Source: Bacteroidales bacterium UBA3297
Lineage (GTDB): Bacteria; Bacteroidota; Bacteroidia; Bacteroidales; Paludibacteraceae
DNA length: 64,000 nucleotides
Assembly: GCA_002362105.1 (NCBI GenBank)
Contig: DETD01000016.1
Location: forward strand, 6,999 to 70,998
Direction: 5' to 3'
The position numbers and the translations under genes were made by a program. Under the pieces are notes generated by a model. The model worked only from the letters and a program-made list of their open reading frames with translations, did not search any database and was not told the DNA's origin. Positions 42,737 through 51,371 of the stretch are shown here, piece after piece. The first letter of the stretch is position 1; every line of letters starts with the position of its first letter.

Positions 42737-43786
42737 TTGGACTATAAAAGTTTATTCCCTGATTTTTCAACAATTAATCAGAACATCTTATATCCTGACT
42801 TCTCGTTGGACGATGTCCGTCAGTATTTGGGGGAAGGTGTTAAGTTCAAATTGTTGAAATCAGTACATAATGCATTCCGAACCGCATTGCAGTTTTGTAA
42901 TGTGGCAGAGGGTGACATTGTCTTAGTCCAATCGATGGGAGCTAGATATGCCCTCGATACGGCTCTTTCCTTAAGGGCTTCCCCTATACTGATTGACAGT
43001 GAGGCCTCTAACTGGAACATCTCGGCTATGATGGTCGAAATGGTGATTAACCAGTGTGTGGCGCTGAGGGGGGTACGGCCTAAAGCGGTGGTAGTTAAAC
43101 ACCACTTGGGTGTGCCGGCCTTTATGGACGAGGTGTCGGCTGTCTGTAAAAGACATCAGATACCCCTTATTGAAGATTGTATTGGGGCAATGGGCGCACG
43201 TTTTGAAGACAAATTGTGCGGAACGATGGGGCAGTATGCTGTCTATTCCCTTGCCAATCCGCAGAACCCTGCCGATGGCGTTGGCTTGCTGATACATGCA
43301 GTTCCTGAATTTGAAGGGTATCTTGACATGCATCTGAAGCACGACCAAGTTGAATTTACCGACCCTTTGGGGGGGACTTACTCGTATGCGGACTTCACTT
43401 CCGACTTGGAAAGGAGACGCCAGATTTACGAAAAATATCTGGCCGCCTTTATTGATGTAGAGGGGTTGGATTTTTTCCAAAAACGTTATTCCTACATTCA
43501 TCCGAATAACGCCTACTCTCCGTTGGTTATCGACCAGTCGAAGACGAATGTTAACCGCGACGATGTAATTGCCGCTTTGGAGGAGGCTGGTTTCAAGGGC
43601 TATTGTCCATTCCTTCCTTCGCTCAATACAATCGATCGTTATAAAGATGTGCCTTTTTATGGGTGCAGGGTCGGAAAATATGTGTCTGGAAGCGGACTGA
43701 TACTCCCTTCGCAACCGTCGTTAACCGACCAAAATGTTGACGATATTATTCAAATAGTACTTGATACGCTAGATAAAAAGAAGTGA
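42737..43786 (+). CDS. DegT/DnrJ/EryC1 aminotransferase homologue lacking the PLP lysine
   Basis: 349 residues, fold type I PLP family. The segments IEDCIGAMGARFEDKLCGTMGQ and YSLANPQNPADGVG align with the family motif EDAAQAHGA ... FSFxxxKxxxxGDGG, but the Schiff-base lysine position is occupied by Gln176. The family makes amino sugars; without the lysine the protein may be a dehydratase-like or non-catalytic relative (ColD, for example, has His there). The only start before residue 60 that fits is TTG at 42737 (an in-frame stop lies at 42719). It precedes the polysaccharide export operon, with a weak hairpin between. Confidence 0.78.
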   Translation: MDYKSLFPDFSTINQNILYPDFSLDDVRQYLGEGVKFKLLKSVHNAFRTALQFCNVAEGDIVLVQSMGARYALDTALSLRASPILIDSEASNWNISAMMVEMVINQCVALRGVRPKAVVVKHHLGVPAFMDEVSAVCKRHQIPLIEDCIGAMGARFEDKLCGTMGQYAVYSLANPQNPADGVGLLIHAVPEFEGYLDMHLKHDQVEFTDPLGGTYSYADFTSDLERRRQIYEKYLAAFIDVEGLDFFQKRYSYIHPNNAYSPLVIDQSKTNVNRDDVIAALEEAGFKGYCPFLPSLNTIDRYKDVPFYGCRVGKYVSGSGLILPSQPSLTDQNVDDIIQIVLDTLDKKK

Positions 43787-43791
43787 CACGT

Positions 43792-43813
43792 GCCCGCCTG
43801 GGTGGGCGCTTTG
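43792..43813 (+). terminator. Weak terminator after the DegT-like gene
   Basis: GCCCGCC pairs with GGTGGGC with one wobble pair, followed by an interrupted T tract. Confidence 0.45.
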
Positions 43814-43824
43814 CCTTCTTTTTC

Positions 43825-43855
43825 TTTGCGCTGTCAGTTTTTAATGCTAATTTTG
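43825..43855 (+). promoter_or_regulatory. Promoter of the polysaccharide export operon
   Basis: TTTG (43825-43828), 19-base spacer, TAATTTTG (43848-43855), 25 bases before the ATG at 43881. Confidence 0.75.
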
Positions 43856-43880
43856 TGGCAAATTTCTGTTTCAAGTGATA

Positions 43881-44690
43881 ATGAAAAAATTACTTTTAAT
43901 TCCGTCCGTATGCTTGTGGCTGGCGTCTTGTAATGCCCGCAAAGATATAGTTTATCTGCAGAACAACAAGGTTGACCAAGTCGCTGCCATTGCAAATCAG
44001 TATACCATTAGAATTGAACCTGGAGACCAGTTGCAGATTGTTGTCTCGTGTAAGGACCCAGAATTGTCTGCAATTTTGAACATGCCGCTTGTTTCTTTCC
44101 AAACATCAACAAGTACTGTTAATTCCACGAACTCAATTATCACTTATACCGTTAATTCTGACGGAACAATCGATTTCCCTATCATTGGTTCTATCAAGGT
44201 TGGCGGACTCACCCGTGAGGAAGCACGTACTCTGATTGCGGCAAAAATCAAGGAGTCGGAACTGATTCAGGATTTCGTCGTTACTGTGAACTATGCGAAT
44301 TTGAAGATTTACATTACCGGTGAGGTGAACTCTCCGGGGGCTTATTCTATTACCGATAATAATGTAAATGTGTTGCAAGCCATTTCAATGGCTCGCGACT
44401 TGACTATTCACGGCCGTCGTGACGAGGTTTTTGTAATACGTGAGCAGCAGCAGCAGCGTGTTTCTTACCGTCTCGACTTGCGTTCCGATTCTATCTTCCA
44501 GTCTCCTGCTTTCTACTTGAAGCAGAATGACGTGATTTATGTGGCTCCGGGCAAGATGCGTGCTAATCAAAGCACGGTTTCTGGAAACACTTTCCAAAAC
44601 GCACAGTTCTGGGTGTCTGTTGCTAGTGCATTGACTTCTGTTGCAACTTTTGCGTTTGCTATATGGAAATATAATGATAACGGAAAATAA
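43881..44690 (+). CDS. Polysaccharide export outer-membrane lipoprotein (Wza/BexD type)
   Basis: ATG at 43881 (a GTG at 43875 is in frame) gives MKKLLLIPSVCLWLASC with lipobox LASC. The mature protein has the Poly_export domain (RIEPGDQLQIVVSCKDPELSA ... YTVNSDGTIDFPIIGSIKVG) and an SLBB domain (YITGEVNSPGAYSITDNNVNVLQAI). A hydrophobic segment near the C-terminus (SVASALTSVATFAFAIW) could be the membrane-spanning part. 269 residues. First gene of the operon with the Wzc-like kinase and the rml genes. Confidence 0.92.
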   Translation: MKKLLLIPSVCLWLASCNARKDIVYLQNNKVDQVAAIANQYTIRIEPGDQLQIVVSCKDPELSAILNMPLVSFQTSTSTVNSTNSIITYTVNSDGTIDFPIIGSIKVGGLTREEARTLIAAKIKESELIQDFVVTVNYANLKIYITGEVNSPGAYSITDNNVNVLQAISMARDLTIHGRRDEVFVIREQQQQRVSYRLDLRSDSIFQSPAFYLKQNDVIYVAPGKMRANQSTVSGNTFQNAQFWVSVASALTSVATFAFAIWKYNDNGK

Positions 44691-44752
44691 GAGCAACAAC
44701 GGTAACAGATCTGAGAATAAGCAACGAAATATAAGAGAAAACAAAATAATAT

Positions 44753-47203
44753 ATGTTTGAAGAAAATAACCAGTACATGTCTGCCATCCAACATTCTGAG
44801 AATGAGGAGGACAGCCTGGAGTGGAAAAACATAGTCGACATAATAGTTAATAACAAACTGTGGATAGTTTTATCCATAGTTTGTTTCTTGTTTTTAGCGC
44901 TTGTCTATCTTCGTCATACGCCGAAGATGTATTCCAGCACGACTAGCTTCATTGTGAAGGATGAAAAGAAGGGGGGCGCTATGGGAGGCATTTCTTCCGA
45001 ATTCTCCGATTTGGGTCTGCTTTCTACAAAATCGTCTGTCGATGACGAAATTGAAGCGTTTAAGTCGCCATATCTGATGTATATGGTGGTCAAACAGTTG
45101 AAGCTGGATGTCAGTTATACCAAGAAGCAGTTCCTTAAGTCTACTGACCTGTATACGCTGACCCCTGTTACCGCTACTTTCCCACAGTTGCGCGATGAGG
45201 ACATCTTCAGTTTCAAGGTGAGGTTTGTTTCAGTAAACAACTTTGAAATTTCCGACTTTAGGAAATACGATAGTGAAATCGGCGACTATGTCGAGTTTGA
45301 GAATGTCGTCAATGCCAGACCGTTCCAGAATGTTAAAACTCCTATCGGTGACGTTAGCTTGGCTCCTTCTGCCGAGTTCTCGACCGACTGCGTGGGTGGC
45401 GAGGTGGTTATTTCAAAAAACGATGCCTATAAGTTGGCTAAAAACCTCTCGCAGAACCTCAATGTGGAACTTGTTTCCAAAAAATCGTCGGTGGTCAATA
45501 TCGCTTACAAGGATTTCTCTCCGAAGAAGGCGACCGACGTTCTTAACAACTTGCTGGATATCTATAACCGCGAGCGTATTGAAGATAACCGACAAATGGC
45601 TGCCAATACCTCGAAATTTATTGACGGCAGATTGTTGATTATTGAACAGGAACTGGGTGGAATTGATAACGATATTGAACGCTATAAGAGTACCGAGCTG
45701 TTGACGAATGTACAGGCTGCCGGTACTTCGTATCTGGGTGAGTCGAATGCCTATTCTGCCAAGTCGCTCGAGGCTAACAACCAGTTGAGCATTGCGCAGT
45801 TTATTAAGAACTGCATTAAGGCTCCTACCGATAAACCGACCATGCTGCCTGCTAACGCCGGCTTGGCTGACGAGGGCATAAGCAAACAGATTACCGAGTA
45901 CAACTCGATGGTGATGAAGTACAACCGGTTGATGGCAAACAGTAGCGAGAAGAACCCTTTGGTTATTGAACTCAAAAACCAGATGAACTCTTTGAGCGCT
46001 TCTATCGATAACACGCTCGACAACCTTATCCAAGCCTATACCATGAAGGTGGAAAGCCTCAAGGGCAAGGAAAACCAAATTCACCAGAAGATTGCCGCTA
46101 ATCCGCGTCAGGAGAAGTACCTTCTCTCTATCGGTCGCCAGCAGAAGATTAAGGAAAGCCTTTATCTTTACTTATTGCAGAAACGTGAAGAGAACGAATT
46201 GTCTGGTAACCTGATGGTCAGCAATTTGCGTATTCTTACTCCTCCACGGGGTGAAGACAAGCCAGTGAGCCCTAAGAAACTGCAGATTCTGATTGTTGCG
46301 CTGGTGCTTGGTTTCGTTTTCCCTGTAGGTTTGTTCTGGTTGCTCGATGTGCTCGATGGTACCGTCAGAGGTAAGAAAGACCTTGCCTGCCTGTCGTTGC
46401 CTTACTTGGGCGATATTCCGCTGTGCGGGCGAATTAAGGATAACTCGAAGTTGCCTCTGCCTGTTCGCATTGTGGTGGCCGATAAGAAACGTGATGCGGC
46501 CAACGAGTCGTTCCGTGTGCTCCGTTCAAACCTCAATTTCATGATTGCCAACAAAGACAGCCATGTTATGATGTACACGTCTTTCTTCCCTAACTCGGGT
46601 AAGACTTTCGTTGCTGCCAACTTGGCTGTGGGTATTGCCCTGACTGGTAAGAAGGTAATCTTGATTGACGCCGATATGCGTAAGGCTGAGTTGAGTAAAC
46701 ATATGGCCAATAAGCGCCAGGGTTTGTCTACTTATCTGAATGGTCAGTCTTCCGATTTGAAGCATCTGATTGTGAAATCTTCCGAACACGAGAATCTGAG
46801 CATTCTGCCTTGTGGCGCAATGCCGCCAAATCCGTCTGAGTTGCTCCTTACCGACAAATTGGAAAAACTCATCAACGAGTTGAAGGGAATGTACGACTAT
46901 ATCTTCATCGACTGTACGCCGCTCAACATTGTGGCCGATGCCTCAATTGTGGGCAAATACGCCGATTTGGTACTCTTCGTCATTCGTCAGGGTAAGTTCA
47001 TCCGCCAGGCGTTGCCTGAATTGGAGGCCTTCTACAAGAACGGTACGTTCAAGAGTATGGCAACCATCCTCAATGGTACGTTCGATGCTCATTCTTATGG
47101 TCGCTATGGCAATTATGGCACCTACGGCTCTTATGGCAGCTACGGTAGCTATGGCACCTACGGCTATTATGGCTCAACTAGCGATGAGGCTGAAGAAGAC
47201 TAA
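44753..47203 (+). CDS. Polysaccharide co-polymerase / tyrosine autokinase (Wzc type)
   Basis: Inner-membrane protein controlling polysaccharide chain export. 816 residues: Wzz domain with a first membrane segment (about 42-58), long periplasmic coiled region, second segment (about 508-528), then a BY-kinase with Walker A PNSGKT (Lys617), Walker A' VILIDADMRKAEL, Walker B DYIFIDCTP. The tail holds a tyrosine cluster of YG repeats (about residues 781-808) that is the expected autophosphorylation site. The kinase is fused to the Wzz part, as in Proteobacteria and Bacteroidota. 62 bases after the wza-like gene. Confidence 0.95.
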   Translation: MFEENNQYMSAIQHSENEEDSLEWKNIVDIIVNNKLWIVLSIVCFLFLALVYLRHTPKMYSSTTSFIVKDEKKGGAMGGISSEFSDLGLLSTKSSVDDEIEAFKSPYLMYMVVKQLKLDVSYTKKQFLKSTDLYTLTPVTATFPQLRDEDIFSFKVRFVSVNNFEISDFRKYDSEIGDYVEFENVVNARPFQNVKTPIGDVSLAPSAEFSTDCVGGEVVISKNDAYKLAKNLSQNLNVELVSKKSSVVNIAYKDFSPKKATDVLNNLLDIYNRERIEDNRQMAANTSKFIDGRLLIIEQELGGIDNDIERYKSTELLTNVQAAGTSYLGESNAYSAKSLEANNQLSIAQFIKNCIKAPTDKPTMLPANAGLADEGISKQITEYNSMVMKYNRLMANSSEKNPLVIELKNQMNSLSASIDNTLDNLIQAYTMKVESLKGKENQIHQKIAANPRQEKYLLSIGRQQKIKESLYLYLLQKREENELSGNLMVSNLRILTPPRGEDKPVSPKKLQILIVALVLGFVFPVGLFWLLDVLDGTVRGKKDLACLSLPYLGDIPLCGRIKDNSKLPLPVRIVVADKKRDAANESFRVLRSNLNFMIANKDSHVMMYTSFFPNSGKTFVAANLAVGIALTGKKVILIDADMRKAELSKHMANKRQGLSTYLNGQSSDLKHLIVKSSEHENLSILPCGAMPPNPSELLLTDKLEKLINELKGMYDYIFIDCTPLNIVADASIVGKYADLVLFVIRQGKFIRQALPELEAFYKNGTFKSMATILNGTFDAHSYGRYGNYGTYGSYGSYGSYGTYGYYGSTSDEAEED

Positions 47204-47233
47204 TTTTGTTTTGCTGTAAAAATTATTGAATAA

Positions 47234-48109
47234 ATGAAGGGTATTATTCTAGCGGGCGGTAGTGCAACACGCCTATACCCGCTTTCAAAGTCTATTTCGA
47301 AGCAGATAATGCCGGTTTACGACAAACCGATGATCTATTATCCGCTTTCTACCTTAATGTTGGCAGGCATCCGTGAGGTGCTTATCATTTCAACCCCTCG
47401 TGACCTTCCTATGTTTCGTAGTCTGTTGGGCGACGGTAAGCAGTTGGGTATGCGGCTTGAATACATTGTTCAAGAACGTCCCGATGGATTGGCACAGGCT
47501 TTCATCCTCGGTAAGGATTTCCTTAACGGCGATGCCGGTTGTCTGATTTTGGGCGACAATATGTTCTATGGCCAGAACTTCTCGGCTATGTTGCGTAAGG
47601 CGGCTGCCCGTGAGTGCGGTGCCTCTATTTTCGGCTATTATGTTAAAGACCCAAGAGCCTATGGCGTGGTTGAGTTCGATGCCGATGGTAAGGTGCTCTC
47701 GCTAGAAGAAAAGCCTGAAAAACCGAAGTCGAACTATGCTGTGCCTGGTTTGTATTTCTATGATAAGACAGTTTGTGAAAAGGCTGCCTCGCTGAAGCCT
47801 TCTCCTCGTGGCGAACTGGAAATTACCGATCTGAACAAACTCTACCTGAACGAGGGTTCGCTTCATGTTGATCTGTTCGGACGTGGTTTCGCTTGGCTCG
47901 ATACCGGTAATTGTGACTCTTTGCTCGAGGCTGGCAACTTTATCGCTACTATTCAGAACCGACAGGGCTTTTATGTGGCCTGCATCGAGGAAATTGCATG
48001 GCGTAACGGCTGGATTAACGATGCCCAGTTGCGTCAGCACGGCGAAGACCTGAAAAAGACCCTTTACGGTCAGTATATACTTTCGTTACTCGAAATGGAG
48101 GGTAAATAA
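47234..48109 (+). CDS. rmlA: Glucose-1-phosphate thymidylyltransferase
   Basis: Makes dTDP-glucose from dTTP and glucose 1-phosphate, first step of dTDP-L-rhamnose synthesis. 291 residues; nucleotide-binding start GIILAGGSATRLYPLS, YDKPMIYYPLSTLMLAGI, VQERPDGLAQAFILG, ILGDNMFYG, EEKPEKPKSNYAVPGLYFYD and WLDTGNCDSLLEAGNFI. Lies 30 bases after the kinase gene and 17 before rmlC. Confidence 0.97.
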   Translation: MKGIILAGGSATRLYPLSKSISKQIMPVYDKPMIYYPLSTLMLAGIREVLIISTPRDLPMFRSLLGDGKQLGMRLEYIVQERPDGLAQAFILGKDFLNGDAGCLILGDNMFYGQNFSAMLRKAAARECGASIFGYYVKDPRAYGVVEFDADGKVLSLEEKPEKPKSNYAVPGLYFYDKTVCEKAASLKPSPRGELEITDLNKLYLNEGSLHVDLFGRGFAWLDTGNCDSLLEAGNFIATIQNRQGFYVACIEEIAWRNGWINDAQLRQHGEDLKKTLYGQYILSLLEMEGK

Positions 48110-48126
48110 TAAAAAACTAAAAATAA

Positions 48127-48678
48127 ATGGAATTTATTGAACAGAAAATAAAGGGAGTTTGGGTTATTGAGCCTAAAGTGTTCGGTGACGCACGTGGATA
48201 CTTCTTTGAATCGTTCCGACAGGAAGAGTTCGATAAGCACATCGGACACCATGTCGAGTTTATCCAGGACAACGAGTCTAAGTCTTCTTACGGTGTGCTC
48301 CGTGGTTTGCACTACCAGAAGGGCGAATTTGCACAGGCTAAGCTCGTTCGTGTGGTGAAGGGCTGCGTCTTAGACGTTGCTGTTGACATTCGTAAGTCTT
48401 CTCCTACTTTCGGACAGTATGTGGCTGTGGAACTTTCTGAAGACAACAAGAAGCAGCTCTATATTCCGCGTGGCTTCGCACACGGATTCGTAGTGAAGAG
48501 CCAGGAGGCTGTTTTCTGTTATAAGGTCGATAATGTTTACGCTCCGCAGGCCGAGGCCGGCATCGTTTACAACGACCCTACCATCAATGTAGAATGGGGT
48601 GTGCCTGAAAAAGACGTCCTTCTTTCTGCCAAAGACACTGTCTCTCCAAAACTGCTCGATGCAGAAGTATTCGAATAA
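48127..48678 (+). CDS. rmlC: dTDP-4-dehydrorhamnose 3,5-epimerase
   Basis: 183-residue cupin. Motifs: PKVFGDARGYFFESF, FIQDNESKSSYGVLRGLHYQ with the catalytic His, RVVKGCVLDVAVDIRKSSPTFG, YIPRGFAHGF, and Tyr in VFCYKVDNVY. Length is normal. Between rmlA and rmlD with gaps of 17 and 12 bases. Confidence 0.97.
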   Translation: MEFIEQKIKGVWVIEPKVFGDARGYFFESFRQEEFDKHIGHHVEFIQDNESKSSYGVLRGLHYQKGEFAQAKLVRVVKGCVLDVAVDIRKSSPTFGQYVAVELSEDNKKQLYIPRGFAHGFVVKSQEAVFCYKVDNVYAPQAEAGIVYNDPTINVEWGVPEKDVLLSAKDTVSPKLLDAEVFE

Positions 48679-48690
48679 ACGCTTAAGACA

Positions 48691-49548
48691 ATGAATATTC
48701 TTGTAACTGGTGCAAATGGTCAACTTGGCAACGAAATGCGCCGTGTGGCCGTTAAAAGCGCCAATAACTATATTTTTACCGACGTTGCAGAGCTCGACAT
48801 CACAAATGCGGCCGCTGTTCTCGATATGGTGAAGGCTAATAGCGTTAACGTGATTGTTAACTGCGCTGCCTATACTAATGTCGACAAGGCTGAAGACGAT
48901 GTGGAGTTTGCCGACCTTTTGAACAATAAGGCTGCCGAAAACTTGGCTGTTGCTGCTAAGGCTGTCGATGCGACGCTCATCCATGTTTCTACCGACTATG
49001 TCTTCCAGGGTGACAAATGCACTCCTTGCAAGGAAGACTGGCCTACTTGCCCTAATGGCGTTTATGGTAAGACCAAGTTGGCTGGTGAATTGAGCATTGC
49101 TGCAACTGGCTGCAAGCACCTCATTTTCCGCACGGCTTGGCTTTACTCTCCGTTCGGTAAGAATTTCGTGAAGACGATGCAGACACTTACCCGCGATAAA
49201 GACAGCCTTAAGGTGGTTTTCGACCAGGTGGGTACTCCTACTTATGCTGGCGATTTGGCTGCCGTTATCTATAAGGTTATCGAAGAGAATATGCTCGACA
49301 AGCAGGGCATTTATCACTTCAGTAACGAGGGTGCTATCTCGTGGTACGATTTCGCACAGGAAATCTGCGAACTTAGTGGTAACACTTGCGATATTCAGCC
49401 TTGTCATAGCGACGAGTTCCCTTCTAAGGTTAAACGCCCAAGTTTCTCTGTACTCGACAAGACTAAGGTGAAGGAAACTTTCGGCATTACCATTCCTTAC
49501 TGGAGAACTTCGCTCAAGAAGTGCATCGAAGAGTTGAAGAATATGTAA
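48691..49548 (+). CDS. rmlD: dTDP-4-dehydrorhamnose reductase
   Basis: 285-residue short-chain dehydrogenase that completes dTDP-L-rhamnose. NAD(P)-binding motif VTGANGQLGNEM, NCAAYTNVDKAEDD, HVSTDYVFQGD, catalytic YxxxK in VYGKTKLAGE, FRTAWLYSPFGKNFVKTM. Last gene of the operon, followed by a strong terminator. rmlB, the 4,6-dehydratase required between rmlA and rmlC, is not in this window. Confidence 0.96.
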   Translation: MNILVTGANGQLGNEMRRVAVKSANNYIFTDVAELDITNAAAVLDMVKANSVNVIVNCAAYTNVDKAEDDVEFADLLNNKAAENLAVAAKAVDATLIHVSTDYVFQGDKCTPCKEDWPTCPNGVYGKTKLAGELSIAATGCKHLIFRTAWLYSPFGKNFVKTMQTLTRDKDSLKVVFDQVGTPTYAGDLAAVIYKVIEENMLDKQGIYHFSNEGAISWYDFAQEICELSGNTCDIQPCHSDEFPSKVKRPSFSVLDKTKVKETFGITIPYWRTSLKKCIEELKNM

Positions 49549-49580
49549 TTCCGACGTTTAGTCGTCAATAGACATAAAAG

Positions 49581-49610
49581 AAAAAGGACAGTCATTTGGC
49601 TGTCCTTTTT
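49581..49610 (+). terminator. Terminator of the polysaccharide/rml operon
   Basis: AAAAAGGACAG (49581-49591) pairs with CTGTCCTTTTT (49600-49610), loop of 8 bases. It is nearly symmetrical and may also serve the converging gene at 49635. Confidence 0.9.
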
Positions 49611-49634
49611 CTATTTATTGTTGGTCGGTTTTTA

Positions 49635-50507
49635 TTAATAACCGATGTTTACGCTCTTGTTGTAGATGCCTAGCTGGCAACTCTTGGCAGCGGTAAGTCC
49701 GGGTGTTTTAAGCACCTTGTTCACTACGCGGAGGTCGAATGGCTCCGGATAGGCTAGCAATAGCAGGTGGTCGGTACCGGCAGGCTCCGCAAAGGAAATA
49801 GGGTAGTCTTTGAGGTCGATGGTGCTGTTTGCTGGTATCAGCAGGTGGCTGAGGGTCATACCTTCATCGACAGGCATACAGTCGTAAAGTTCGCCTTCTG
49901 CGTTAATGTCGATTATGTTGACATACAGGTCTACGTTGCTGGTGTTGCTTACGCGGAAGTAGGCTTCTTTGCCAATATACACTTTACCGTTCAGCACGGT
50001 GTCGGCTTTCCGGTCCATAATGTCGAAACGGACGCCATAATCGCTTGTGCCGTTGCTGATCTGTACCAGTGAGTTGTTGGCCTGCTTGAAGGCTAATGCG
50101 CGCGCCATGTCGTTCTCTATCGATGCGCCACGGTAGCTACAACCGGCTGCGTTGTGGCTAACGGTGCTGCTGCTGCCGTTCATAAGGGAACCGACCATGT
50201 GGTCGAAGTATTTGCCCGATGCCGAGTTCTGGCTGCCCTGGATGCTGGCAATCAGACTTGAAACCTTTTGTGCGTTCGACTGCTTTAAGGCGTATACCTT
50301 GCTGGTTTCTTTGTTCAATATGCTCAGGGCCGAGTTCTGGCCGACACGGACAACATCGTTCTCTTGAAGCACCTCGCGTCTGGTGAGTTTCTTCCACGCG
50401 CCGGCTTCTTGCTTTTCGGCTGTTCCGGTCACGTTGTATACAATCAGGTTTTGTGCGCCTGCCAGTTCTCCCAGGCAGAGAAGCGCGGCTATTATCAACT
50501 TTTTCAT
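49635..50507 (-). CDS. Secreted protein with FecR-like and DUF4384-like parts
   Basis: 290 residues with a signal peptide (cleavage near AGA-QN). The N-terminal part (LIVYNVTGTAEKQEAGAWKK ... NDVVRVGQNSALSIL) looks like a FecR/SH3-type sheet with a threshold-style glycine motif. The C-terminal part (AYFRVSNTSNVDLYVNIIDI, then LIPANSTIDLKDYPISFAEP and GTDHLLLLAYPEPFDL) resembles the DUF4384 domain, which is often fused to caspase-like peptidases; no peptidase is seen here. Function unknown; converges on rmlD. Confidence 0.68.
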   Translation of the reverse strand: MKKLIIAALLCLGELAGAQNLIVYNVTGTAEKQEAGAWKKLTRREVLQENDVVRVGQNSALSILNKETSKVYALKQSNAQKVSSLIASIQGSQNSASGKYFDHMVGSLMNGSSSTVSHNAAGCSYRGASIENDMARALAFKQANNSLVQISNGTSDYGVRFDIMDRKADTVLNGKVYIGKEAYFRVSNTSNVDLYVNIIDINAEGELYDCMPVDEGMTLSHLLIPANSTIDLKDYPISFAEPAGTDHLLLLAYPEPFDLRVVNKVLKTPGLTAAKSCQLGIYNKSVNIGY

Positions 50508-50609
50508 ATGCTTGTCTTTTTAAGATGTGACTAAATGGGTTTCGTTAGACGAATATACATTTTGTTGCTCTGAAACGCATATCTTGCAAGGTTGCAGCTG
50601 TGGCCCTTC

Positions 50610-51335
50610 TCAGGTCGTTTTCAAATCCACCTTGCCCATTTCGGGCCTTTCTCCCTTTCGGTAATAATAGACTATTCCGTATTCGCAACAGCGCTTTAAA
50701 CGCTCGTCTTCGGGCAAATTCGAGAAGTTTTTCTCTATCTCGTTCCATATTTCAAGCAGCAGGTGGTCCACCTCGTCGTTCATCTCCACTATGCTTTTCG
50801 ATGTGCGGTTGGTGTTTTCCTGAAGCACGCGCTGGTTGCTGTATTTGTCCATAAACAGGTCGTAGTAAACGCTGACCTTGGTTATAGGTGGATTGTAGAT
50901 AGGTACTCCGCCCTGTATTTTCCGTTGGTTCTCGCCTTCTATAATCTTTTTACCCCATATCGACAAATTTTCATCGCTTGCAATATCTGGTACGGTATAG
51001 TTTTCCGGGTCGAGGCCGTAAAGCTGTTTCGCTTCGGGCTTTATCTCCCCTCGTTGTACGCACATGTTAAGCACCTGTATGAAGTGAGAGACATACATAC
51101 GTGCCATTTTTGACTCGTTTGTACATCCGCGGCTGTTTTCCGACTGGCGGGAACGGCTTTGTTCGTACTCCGAGACTTTTCTTCTGTATTTGGGCAGCAC
51201 CATGCTGGCCTGTTCAAGCAAACTGTAGGGGAAGGCCAAATCGTAGGCATCGTCGTATTTCCTGCCTACGTTTACCAACTCTGAGAGCGCCCTCAGGCGC
51301 GCCCGGTTGGTATTGGGTAATCTTCTGTAAGGCAT
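50610..51335 (-). CDS. Conserved hypothetical protein
   Basis: 241 residues, not recognised. No signal peptide or membrane segment. N-terminus is basic (MPYRRLPNTNRARLRALSEL); the middle holds a CTNESKMARMYVSHFIQVLNM helix and the second half an acidic coiled region (EMNDEVDHLLLEIWNEIEKN) ending in CCEYGIVYYYRKGERP. The start and regular codon use support a real gene. It follows the TrmB fusion gene by 36 bases on the same strand and may belong to that operon. Confidence 0.72.
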   Translation of the reverse strand: MPYRRLPNTNRARLRALSELVNVGRKYDDAYDLAFPYSLLEQASMVLPKYRRKVSEYEQSRSRQSENSRGCTNESKMARMYVSHFIQVLNMCVQRGEIKPEAKQLYGLDPENYTVPDIASDENLSIWGKKIIEGENQRKIQGGVPIYNPPITKVSVYYDLFMDKYSNQRVLQENTNRTSKSIVEMNDEVDHLLLEIWNEIEKNFSNLPEDERLKRCCEYGIVYYYRKGERPEMGKVDLKTT

Positions 51336-51371
51336 CTTATTATCTTTTTTAACAACACATACTAATTGTAT

